From the NCBI RefSeq assembly GCF_947500695.1, contig NZ_CANMSS010000001.1, positions 824,837 to 888,836 of the forward strand: a stretch of 64,000 nt of DNA, written 5' to 3'. The notes under the pieces were generated by a model. The model saw nothing but the letters and a program-made list of their open reading frames with translations. It ran no database searches and was not told the DNA's origin. Shown in pieces: positions 8,157 to 15,219 of this stretch (positions within the stretch are counted from its first letter, which is position 1; every line of letters starts with the position of its first letter). Origin of the DNA: an uncultured Pseudoteredinibacter sp. GTDB taxonomy: Bacteria; Pseudomonadota; Gammaproteobacteria; Pseudomonadales; Cellvibrionaceae. The position numbers and the translations under genes are program-made.

Positions 8157-9008
8157 CTAATTTAACTTCCTTTGGCTCCAGGCTGTATTGTAAAAGAGGC
8201 TTAGCGCCTGCTTTCTACGTACAACAATATCAATATTGCCGCGCCCAGCCTTTACTGTGCTCCACCAAGCATCAAATTCATCTGTTTGATTGGGTATACA
8301 CTGTTTAATATGCTTGGCTTCTGTTATGTTAACTAGGTTACTGTTGAATGCAATGTAATTTAAGCAATTGTCTAAACCTAGCTTATTACAATCTTTAGAC
8401 TTCCTGTGCTTAAGAGCAGCGTTACTCAATACTATGGCATGAATATTTTTTGACTTGGTCAGGTTATTCTCATCCACTACTTTCAGTAAATAATCATCCA
8501 TCCAACTAAGTTCTAGCATTGAAAACAGCACAATATTAAAGTCATCACCCCCGGCAGATACGCAAAATTTTTGCTCGCAGTCTGTAATTAAATCTCTAAA
8601 ATTCAGAATCTTATTCGGCTTTAATTGCATATCCCCCATTATACGCCCTATTTCACCGGCCACCTCCATTGATTTCGGATGATCTGGCATGGTGTACGGC
8701 ATTTCAAGCGTGAAAGTGCTATTCCGTTCATAGCTTAGATCTGGACATTTTACTTCGATATTAAACCGAATGTTCGAGTCTTCAAATGAAACATCTATAT
8801 CTTTATCTTTTTTACTACCCCTAGGAACCAATATATTGTCTTGATAATCTTGAGCAAAATAGCTAGACACCACTAACTCCGAAACACCCCTAGAGAATTC
8901 CTTTTCGCAAGCAGAATTTAACCTCGAATTAAGGCCTTGTAATTCCTCTTTACTACAGTGTGGTGAAATACAATCAAGAGATTCTTCAAGCCAATCATCG
9001 ATTCTCAT
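8157..9008 (-). CDS. PD-(D/E)XK nuclease-like protein, island cargo
   Basis: 283 residues, soluble. The N-terminal part carries a signature resembling the PD-(D/E)XK nuclease fold: a helix with Glu 44 (SELVVSSYF), a strand with Asp 70/Asp 72 (KDKDIDVSF) and the E-x-K strand NIEVKCPD (Glu 85, Lys 87). The rest (FNIVLFSMLELSWMD, then AIVLSNAAL) is consistent with a continuing alpha/beta fold. I do not recognise the full-length family. It follows a lipoprotein gene after 8 bases on the same strand; AGGA precedes its ATG. Being in an island it could be a restriction or defence nuclease, but that is inference. The low-GC, plain codon use matches the rest of the cargo. Confidence 0.62.
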   Translation of the reverse strand: MRIDDWLEESLDCISPHCSKEELQGLNSRLNSACEKEFSRGVSELVVSSYFAQDYQDNILVPRGSKKDKDIDVSFEDSNIRFNIEVKCPDLSYERNSTFTLEMPYTMPDHPKSMEVAGEIGRIMGDMQLKPNKILNFRDLITDCEQKFCVSAGGDDFNIVLFSMLELSWMDDYLLKVVDENNLTKSKNIHAIVLSNAALKHRKSKDCNKLGLDNCLNYIAFNSNLVNITEAKHIKQCIPNQTDEFDAWWSTVKAGRGNIDIVVRRKQALSLFYNTAWSQRKLN

Positions 9009-9016
9009 TCTAGGTC

Positions 9017-9460
9017 CTACTTTTTAATTGAAGCAGTAAATATAGCCAATCCCTGAATGCGAGTATTAGAATCGCCCCGACTCACACTCGTAGTATTGCC
9101 GGTAACGTAAGATCCGTTGCCACCACTCGCCGAGCCATAGCTCGTCGTAACAACAGGTTTATCCCGTTCTCGAACTCCTGACAAAAGCACACCATTTGCC
9201 CCAAGTTTGGCGGCCTCCTCCTTAAGACGCTGAATTGCAGAATTCACCAAGCTACTATTCTTTTTGAAATCATGCCCTGCACTAGCACTGATCATAGCTA
9301 TTTCTTCATATGACTCAGGGGGGGTGCGATAAATACGTACAGCAGAGGGGTCTATTGGACTACGCGCCTCACCTATAACAATGGAATTACCGTCTGTTAT
9401 TGTGCAGGCAGTCAAAATAGTAAAAACGCTTAGAACTAAGCTCAGAGTGATATTCTTCAT
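9017..9460 (-). CDS. Putative lipoprotein, RcsF/DUF4156-like
   Basis: 147 residues beginning MKNITLSLVLSVFTILTAC, a lipoprotein signal with lipobox LTAC (Cys 19). The mature part has the pattern Y-E-E-I-A-M-I-S-A followed by a helix ending KLGANGVLLSG, which recalls RcsF- and DUF4156-type envelope lipoproteins, then a glycine/serine-rich tail. The open frame extends 16 codons further upstream, but the signal peptide argues for the ATG at 9460; its ribosome site is weak. It is the first gene of a two-gene operon with the nuclease-like gene. Confidence 0.6.
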   Translation of the reverse strand: MKNITLSLVLSVFTILTACTITDGNSIVIGEARSPIDPSAVRIYRTPPESYEEIAMISASAGHDFKKNSSLVNSAIQRLKEEAAKLGANGVLLSGVRERDKPVVTTSYGSASGGNGSYVTGNTTSVSRGDSNTRIQGLAIFTASIKK

Positions 9461-9591
9461 AGCAAATTCTACGTCCATATAAAATTCGGAGTACATATCA
9501 TCGGACAAAATAGAACTATATACAAGCTTTTATGCCCACCGTTCCGGCCTTCGCAAATAGACTGTGAGCTGAGCGGACCGGCGACAGCCGC

Positions 9592-10038
9592 ATGCCGCGA
9601 CTGGCTCGTAAAGTCTATGCAGCGATGGTCGCTAGTAATACTCACGTAATGATTGTTTTTACGATCTTCTACTACCGATACTTCAACCTTGGCTTTACTA
9701 GGGAAATATTGAATGATGCTGGTGACCTTGGTTTAATCTTAATGCAGCACTATGTTGCTATCGCACATCAAACCAATCCAAATATGGAAGATAAAGTCAT
9801 CGCCTCTATGTTGGACAAGTCTGTTAAAACCGTAGAAGCAGCTCGCTTGAAACTTACTAAAGCTGGATGGTTTAAAAGAACGACTTACACCAAGAATGGT
9901 GAAAAGACGATCACCTATGATGTTGGTAAAGAAGCTGTAAGCTCACAGAACAAAGCTTACATAATTCCTAAAGCTCCGGTAGAGTCTAGTGATGGCATTC
10001 AAGATGTGAATTTAAACAACCTTACGAGAGGTCTTTGA
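9592..10038 (+). CDS. Winged-helix protein, island cargo (start uncertain)
   Basis: Up to 148 residues. The central part (LGLILMQHYVAIAHQ, then DKVIASMLDKSVKTVEAARLKL, then GWFKRTTY and KTITYDVG) reads as a winged helix-turn-helix with a beta-hairpin wing, like MarR-type or replication-initiator domains. None of the possible starts (9592, 9625, 9649) has a clear ribosome site, so the N-terminus is tentative. The gene overlaps the next by one base (TGATG), so the two form a pair. Confidence 0.55.
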   Translation: MPRLARKVYAAMVASNTHVMIVFTIFYYRYFNLGFTREILNDAGDLGLILMQHYVAIAHQTNPNMEDKVIASMLDKSVKTVEAARLKLTKAGWFKRTTYTKNGEKTITYDVGKEAVSSQNKAYIIPKAPVESSDGIQDVNLNNLTRGL

Positions 10039-10439
10039 TGTACGAGGAAACAGGTCTTACCTTTTGGGAATATATCGGTATTGCTAAAAATATATCTTGG
10101 CTACTTTGGTTACTTTTAATTGGTACCTACCTATTTATTGGTTATATTTTGTACTCCAAAACCCGAATTAGGTATGGAGCTTATAGAAACGAGCTAGGCG
10201 TTTTTTGGACAAACCTAAAGTTTAAATACAAAGCAATAATCTTAACTATTTACTTTTTAAGTTTATTCAGCTTACCCTTTGCAGCATATGAACAGGGAAA
10301 AAGTTCGTATATCGAGGAACTAGAAGAAAAATCTATGTTTTGTGACTCTTATAATCCAACTAAGGATTGTGAGAGTATTTATACAAAGCTTAGAAAGTTA
10401 GGTGTAGATCCAAGTCAACCAACAGGGTTTGAATTCTAA
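10038..10439 (+). CDS. Two-helix membrane protein, island cargo
   Basis: 133 residues with two hydrophobic helices (about residues 17-37 and 66-88) joined by a basic cytoplasmic-type loop and followed by a short polar tail with two Cys. No family recognised. It starts in the TGATG overlap with the preceding winged-helix gene, behind GAGAGG, and a strong terminator follows 32 bases after its stop, which closes this two-gene unit. Confidence 0.6.
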   Translation: MYEETGLTFWEYIGIAKNISWLLWLLLIGTYLFIGYILYSKTRIRYGAYRNELGVFWTNLKFKYKAIILTIYFLSLFSLPFAAYEQGKSSYIEELEEKSMFCDSYNPTKDCESIYTKLRKLGVDPSQPTGFEF

Positions 10440-10471
10440 CTACCTATCGCTTGCCGACCGAGCAAACCAAG

Positions 10472-10493
10472 CCCCACTTCAGTGGGGTTTTTT
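10472..10493 (+). terminator. Rho-independent terminator
   Basis: CCCCAC-TTCA-GTGGGG stem followed by six T. It closes the 9592-10439 unit. Confidence 0.9.
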
Positions 10494-10565
10494 CTATCTG
10501 CTGCATACAAACCTTTAAGGTAAATTTATATCGCATAATTTTTGAGCAGCTTAAAGGGATTTTTG

Positions 10566-10577
10566 CTCATCTGCTTA
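10566..10577. repeat. Recurring intergenic motif CTCATCTGCTTA, copy 1
   Basis: It is identical to 11238-11249 and 10 of 12 bases match 12937-12948. In copies 1 and 3 the motif is followed by a short palindrome (GGATC-TATT-GATCC here). Each lies between cargo genes. Confidence 0.4.
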
Positions 10578-10647
10578 CAGGATCTATTGATCCAACTTGA
10601 CTTAATGCAGATACTTAACACCCTATCAAATACTTAGGAATGGAAAG

Positions 10648-11193
10648 ATGGACCTATCCAATGAAACACTGGTAGTAATTGCAGCAGGGGCCAGTGCTTT
10701 TGCTGCAACAGCGAGTGCTGTGGCTGCTGGGCTTAGTCTTCGACACTCTAAACATGCACTCAAGCTGGATCACTCCCCTTACCTAAATGTGTATACAACT
10801 CACGACATCGAATACACTTACCGACATAAAACTGTATTCGAGGTTGTTAACACGGGCACTGGCCTAGCAAGGCTCACAAACATTACCTGGTATGTTAGAG
10901 GTACCAAAATCCTAGGGGAAAACCTTACAACGGAATTGTGGAAAATGGTAAAACAGGAATACGGGCTTACTGAAGAGCAAATTGGGATTTCATCTGCCGC
11001 TACAAATGAGGCTGCAATAGCTCCAGGGAAAAATATTGTTTTTGTAGCTTTAACTTGTAGCAAGCCTGAAATAATTGAAAGTATTTTACGCCGAGGCACA
11101 TATATCCATTTGACATATACATCTCCTGTAGGGGAAGAAACCCATTTATACGAACGAATGACACCTTCCCCTAAGATCCCTAGTAACCACTAA
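10648..11193 (+). CDS. Membrane-anchored protein, island paralogue family member 1
   Basis: 181 residues: one N-terminal hydrophobic helix (about residues 8-30, alanine-rich), a short charged linker, then a soluble beta-rich domain. The core reads SPYLNV, then FEVVNTGTGLARLTNITWYV with RGTKI after it. The same order (hydrophobic helix, [HK]-P-[LY]-[LV], V-x-N-x-G-x-G-x-A, I-x-[WY]-x-x-x-G-K-x-I) recurs in the genes at 12398 and 13530, so the three are paralogues. No known family recognised; the fold is possibly immunoglobulin-like. It is probably transcribed alone: a terminator lies upstream and non-coding DNA on both sides. Confidence 0.65.
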   Translation: MDLSNETLVVIAAGASAFAATASAVAAGLSLRHSKHALKLDHSPYLNVYTTHDIEYTYRHKTVFEVVNTGTGLARLTNITWYVRGTKILGENLTTELWKMVKQEYGLTEEQIGISSAATNEAAIAPGKNIVFVALTCSKPEIIESILRRGTYIHLTYTSPVGEETHLYERMTPSPKIPSNH

Positions 11194-11237
11194 GTATGTA
11201 AAAAATAATTTTTACAGCGAACCTTTAGCGAAAATAC

Positions 11238-11249
11238 CTCATCTGCTTA
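11238..11249. repeat. Recurring intergenic motif CTCATCTGCTTA, copy 2
   Basis: It is identical to copy 1 at 10566-10577, and lies between the first paralogue gene and the pentapeptide-repeat gene. Confidence 0.4.
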
Positions 11250-11400
11250 AGAGCACAATCGGTCCAGCTGACTAGTAAAGGAGCGCACATTGTTACCCGC
11301 GCGCTATCATTCAACCGAATTTTTACTAAGCTAATAGGTATGATCAAAATAGTTTTCGGACTACGCTAAAACACGGACATTAAACTACAAGGAAAATATT

Positions 11401-12279
11401 TTGGATAACAAGAAGCCTGCTCAGAGCTCCCAAAATGTATTTAGAATACTGAAATGGTTTTGGGAATTTAGCGGCCTAAGATTCGTCTATCGAAAAATTA
11501 GACCACATACCCATCAAGAGGAGAACGCTTCTGGATTTAGAAAGCCCAGCACATTCTTTTTATGGTTTATTGGATTATGGGTAGCCTCTTATGGAATAGC
11601 ATCCCAGAAGTATGAAAACCGCCTGGATAGGGCCGAAAGCAAGCTAGCTCTGTTAGCCTCGCAACTATATGGTGGGCAGAGAACTCAAGCTTTAGAGCGC
11701 CTCGGCACCGTTCAAAATACGCCATGTCCTAGAAACCCAACCCTACTAAACCTCAAGAGTATTACACACGCAATATTCAGTGAAAACTCAAAGTGCCGGA
11801 GCGTCGTCGAAGGTGCTCAAGACATATTAGTAGCAAACAAAGATCATCTGAATGACCTAACTCTAAACAACCTAAATCTCTCAGGCACACAACTCAACCT
11901 AGCAAACTTCACCAAATCTGAACTATTTAACACGGACTTATCTAGCGCGAAGTTATATCAAGCACAGTTTGTTGGCAGTATATTTGTCAATGTGGACTTC
12001 ACAGACGCAAACCTTAGAAATTCAAACTTCAAAGGCGCAAAAGGAACCCTGTTAGACTTCACGAATGCAAATTTAGTTGAAGCAGATTTTACAAACTTTA
12101 CTGTTGGGTATCGAATGAACGGAAACTTAGATGAAGACGAATTAATCAAGCTGCTTGAAAAGGCCTCATCGCTATATATGGCCAAAGGAATACCTGAAAA
12201 TGTTATAGCGCAGCTAAAGAAGAGAAAAGCTGAATTGTTTGAGCACCCACACGCAGTTAATCGGCTCATTGGACACTAA
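11401..12279 (+). CDS. Membrane-anchored pentapeptide-repeat protein
   Basis: 292 residues from a TTG start with AAGGA nearby. A basic N-terminus leads into one transmembrane helix (about 51-67), then a coiled-coil-like segment (about 70-90), a cysteine-containing linker and a run of pentapeptide repeats (about residues 152-232; A-x-L/F-x-x units such as LNLSGT, ANFTKS, DLSSAK, ANLRNS, ANLVEA). A helical tail follows. Pentapeptide repeats form a right-handed beta-helix; several known members bind DNA gyrase or act at membranes, but no specific function is implied here. An in-frame ATG is not available near the start. Confidence 0.75.
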   Translation: MDNKKPAQSSQNVFRILKWFWEFSGLRFVYRKIRPHTHQEENASGFRKPSTFFLWFIGLWVASYGIASQKYENRLDRAESKLALLASQLYGGQRTQALERLGTVQNTPCPRNPTLLNLKSITHAIFSENSKCRSVVEGAQDILVANKDHLNDLTLNNLNLSGTQLNLANFTKSELFNTDLSSAKLYQAQFVGSIFVNVDFTDANLRNSNFKGAKGTLLDFTNANLVEADFTNFTVGYRMNGNLDEDELIKLLEKASSLYMAKGIPENVIAQLKKRKAELFEHPHAVNRLIGH

Positions 12280-12397
12280 CTTCATTTGGCCAAGAACACC
12301 CGTACAGAGTGCTATATGCACATATTGTACTGTTTCGCTCTAGTGTAAAAATGATCAACCCTACTTACAATATCGACAAAAAAAGGACTGTGACAGC

Positions 12398-12892
12398 ATG
12401 TTGGAATCCGTACAGCGAGAGCTACTATTCATCGACTGGAGCGCCGTAACAGCCCTATTTAGTGTTTTTATTGCTAAAAGGGCAAATGACATAAACCATA
12501 AACCCCTTCTTAATCAGAGGCAGAGTCGAGTCCCCCCGAATGACTCTTCGAGAGGTTACCTAAAATTAGAGCTAAAAAACTATGGTACCGGCGTTGCTGA
12601 GATAATATCGATTGAATACAACATACTCGGAAAGATCTACCAAGGCCATGAACTAAATCAGGGATTAAATACCGCCTTTAATGCGGAGAATAACCGGTAC
12701 GGCCGCCCTGCTGGCTCAGTAGCAACGATACAACCAAAAACGCTGATAGGAGGGAAAGAGTCTGAGCTTATTTTCGAACTAAAACATAATAATAATGAAG
12801 TGTTCGACTGGCTTCTTAATACAGCTGTGATAATAGAGGTTAAATATAAATGCATACAAGGACGGGACTATAAATTTATAGGGCGTATTTGA
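12398..12892 (+). CDS. Membrane-anchored protein, island paralogue family member 2
   Basis: 164 residues with a short hydrophobic helix (about residues 9-26) and the same soluble domain as its paralogues: NHKPLL, then LKLELKNYGTGVAEIISIEY and LGKIY, then TLIGGKESELIFEL. The N-terminal segment is the least hydrophobic of the three. It has its own upstream spacer of 118 bases. No family recognised. Confidence 0.62.
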   Translation: MLESVQRELLFIDWSAVTALFSVFIAKRANDINHKPLLNQRQSRVPPNDSSRGYLKLELKNYGTGVAEIISIEYNILGKIYQGHELNQGLNTAFNAENNRYGRPAGSVATIQPKTLIGGKESELIFELKHNNNEVFDWLLNTAVIIEVKYKCIQGRDYKFIGRI

Positions 12893-13529
12893 TACTTCAT
12901 AAATTTTGTATTTAGAGAACCCAGAAAGGAAAGTTCCTCACTTGCTTACAGGGGCAGTACGAGCTGCCCCACGCTTGAGATTCCAAACTCCCCCCCCCGG
13001 GAGCTGTTTAACCTCAATTAGAATATTACCGCCCCCACTTATTTACACCACTACACCGTACTGCCTCATCTTTATATTTGTAGCGCTTGCTTTGTGATAA
13101 AGCTGTCGATGGGAATTCAGCATAAAGATACAGCATTTAAGATCTCACTATTTCAACCGTCAGCAAGCCCTCTTAGACATTGCGCGGGTGCACCACCAAC
13201 AAGCTATCACTACCGATAAATTAAGCAATATTCCGGGAAACCGATAGCTTGACGGCAACATAACCCTTAACAAACATGTCTACTACAAAGCATACAAACC
13301 TCACTAGTCTTGTGCTGCATTTTTAAATGCATACTAACTGTGCAAATTAACAACAAAGCGCGGTAAATACCCCTTATACAAAAACTCGTAGACAAGAGTG
13401 CCGAAGCACATACAAATCAACTTATCAGCCCCACATGTCAGGTAATCATTGAGCTTGTTTCACATCGATACAGATTTATAATAACTTGATTCCACACAAA
13501 CCAACTTTCAACCATTAAAGAGATACAGC
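12893..13529. other. Long non-coding island spacer with inverted repeats
   Basis: A motif copy and hairpin (12937-12970) and a 9-bp inverted repeat (13200-13208 with 13243-13251, CAAGCTATC/GATAGCTTG) are visible. A 63-codon frame at 12906 has no ribosome site and runs through the hairpin. The 12-mer GCATACAAACCT at 13291-13302 also occurs at 10503-10514 in the earlier spacer. No gene is called. Confidence 0.5.
12937..12970. repeat. Recurring intergenic motif, copy 3, with hairpin
   Basis: CTCACTTGCTTA (12937-12948) matches copies 1 and 2 at 10 of 12 bases, followed by the hairpin GGGGCAG-TACGAG-CTGCCCC (12951-12970). Confidence 0.4.
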
Positions 13530-14063
13530 ATGGAAGCCAATGTCGTAGAAGTAGTATCAGCAGTGAATCAAACAGCGTTTTATTCAGATCCGGTGTTTTG
13601 GATGTCTGCATTAGCAGCGAGTATCGCTCTCCTAAATTGGCTAGAAACAAAGAAATCTAACCGAGCCAAACACAAGCCACTTGTCGGCCTAGAAATGAAC
13701 ATGCTCAAAAACTGCTTTGAAGTTGATATTAGAAACGTTGGGCTTGGACCTGCTGAATTTACACGCGTTCAATGGACAATCGACGGAAAAAAAATACCAC
13801 GGGGCAAATTTATAGAGGCAGTAGAAGCACTCTTCATGGAATATGGAATTAAACTTGGTGATGAAAGCCATGCTTTTGAGTTCAGTGAAGGAGCTGCATT
13901 ATCAACAGGCGAAAAGCGAGATGTCTTAAAAGTGTTTTTTTCACCAGATAAACGTCAGGATATTACAGCCGCTATCGCACGAGTAGATTACGACATAGAG
14001 TACCATTCAGTGCTAAAGCAAAAAGCTACAGTCGGAAAAGGTCTACATAATGCAGGTCATTAG
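13530..14063 (+). CDS. Membrane-anchored protein, island paralogue family member 3
   Basis: 177 residues: an N-terminal hydrophobic helix (about residues 20-40, FWMSALAASIALLNWLE), a basic linker, and the same core domain: AKHKPLVGLEM, then FEVDIRNVGLGPAEFTRVQW and TIDGKKI. Members 1 and 3 also share the later MEYG/QEYG helix and GE-type strand, so they are the closest pair. The gene is the last in the island, 122 bases from the tRNA-Ser 3' end. Confidence 0.65.
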   Translation: MEANVVEVVSAVNQTAFYSDPVFWMSALAASIALLNWLETKKSNRAKHKPLVGLEMNMLKNCFEVDIRNVGLGPAEFTRVQWTIDGKKIPRGKFIEAVEALFMEYGIKLGDESHAFEFSEGAALSTGEKRDVLKVFFSPDKRQDITAAIARVDYDIEYHSVLKQKATVGKGLHNAGH

Positions 14064-14144
14064 CAAAAGCTCCTGTAAAAGCCCCAACATTCTATAGACC
14101 TAAACAAATGCCGGTCTCATTGACGGTCTAATTTCTTCAGGCGT

Positions 14145-14175
14145 AAAAAAACCCAAGTTATATCAATAACTTGGG
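14145..14175 (-). terminator. Terminator of tRNA-Ser, carried in by the island
   Basis: CCCAAGTTAT / ATAACTTGGG arms with a 4-base loop and a T7 run on the minus strand, beginning about 10 bases after the tRNA CCA. It has replaced the ancestral terminator at 3519-3556. Confidence 0.85.
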
Positions 14176-14182
14176 GTTCATT

Positions 14183-14272
<90 letters not shown>

Positions 14273-14308
14273 GGAGGAAACAGATGGGCTCTGTTTCAAG
14301 AGGGCGCA

Positions 14309-14337
14309 ACTGTACACAAAAGCTCTTTGGGATGCAA
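14309..14337 (-). promoter_or_regulatory. Candidate promoter of tRNA-Ser
   Basis: On the minus strand: TTGCAT, 17-bp spacer, TACAGT, then a GC-rich stretch typical of stable-RNA discriminators, about 37 bases before the tRNA. The -10 and -35 each match consensus only partly (4 of 6 and 3 of 6). Confidence 0.45.
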
Positions 14338-14339
14338 TC

Positions 14340-14900
14340 TTAGTTGGGCCAATTTTGAAAAAAATCAGGGACTTGCAGCTCTGGTACGCTGCGGTTTGGT
14401 ATTTGCGGGGTGCCCATATAGACGAAGCCCACAATTTCTTCAGTAGCTTGCATTCCTAGGCCATCTTTAACCACTTGATGGAAGGCCATATCGCCGCTGC
14501 GCCAATAAGCTCCTACTCCTAATGCAAAGGCTGCTGTGATCATATTTTGGACAGAGGCCGCCACCGCCATCAGCTGTTCTTCCCTTGGCACTTTGGGGTG
14601 CTCAACAATATTCGCAATAGCAACATATAAGCACGGTGCTCTTAAGGGCATTTTTAGCAAACGCTCTTTTTGCTGCTCATCCAACTCTGTTTTATCCGCT
14701 AGAGCAGCCTTTAAATAGAGCTCCCCCAAAGCCTGCAAACCTTCCCCGCTGATGTATAAATAACGCCAAGGCCTTAAATTACCGTGATCCGCCGCTCGCA
14801 GTGCAGCGGCCTCTATTTCTGCCCGCTGTTCCGAGCTCGGCCCCGGGGCTATTAATTTACCGTGTGAGATTCGATTTTTTAGAGCATCTAATGCTTGCAT
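14340..14900 (-). CDS. Nitroreductase family protein, YdjA-like
   Basis: 186 residues of the short FMN-dependent nitroreductase type. HGNLRPWRYLYI is the flavin-contacting segment where the YdjA group has a PxxxxPW-type motif. A helix (AAFALGVGAYWRSG) and GFVYMGTPQ near the C-terminus complete the pattern. It likely works as an FMN homodimer that reduces nitro or quinone compounds with NAD(P)H; the physiological substrate is unknown. It sits alone, upstream of tRNA-Ser, whose promoter appears to overlap its stop codon. Confidence 0.88.
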   Translation of the reverse strand: MQALDALKNRISHGKLIAPGPSSEQRAEIEAAALRAADHGNLRPWRYLYISGEGLQALGELYLKAALADKTELDEQQKERLLKMPLRAPCLYVAIANIVEHPKVPREEQLMAVAASVQNMITAAFALGVGAYWRSGDMAFHQVVKDGLGMQATEEIVGFVYMGTPQIPNRSVPELQVPDFFQNWPN

Positions 14901-15219
14901 ATTGTATATATTTCAGTCGGATAGAGAATATTTTTAATAAAATACACAAATGCTCGCCATAATACGAAGCAAAAGCATATTCTTCTAATCAATTGTACTA
15001 CGAACAGGGAAAATATATGCCACAAAGACTAAACAGACGTAAAATTGTGAAATATACTTCTATATTACGTAGCGTTTGAGCTTATTAATGAGCTTTATGC
15101 ATTAAGCCCTTCCATTCCAGCATTAAAAAGACGATGATAGCTGGGTTTTGTGATCTACTACACATTATCCGAGACCCAACTACAATTAACACAAGATGCC
15201 AAAGTAGTTTTCGCGCTTG
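14901..15219. other. AT-rich intergenic region between divergent genes
   Basis: It should hold the promoters of the nitroreductase (minus) and the adenylate cyclase (plus). I see no repeat, RNA gene or convincing promoter pair in it. Confidence 0.5.

Noticed and set aside
10566..12970. Integron attC-type cassettes for the cargo
   Set aside because: No GTTRRRY core sites or integron integrase were found; the shared motif lacks attC architecture.
12906..13097. 63-codon open frame after paralogue 2
   Set aside because: It reads through a hairpin and a C9 run, with no ribosome site.
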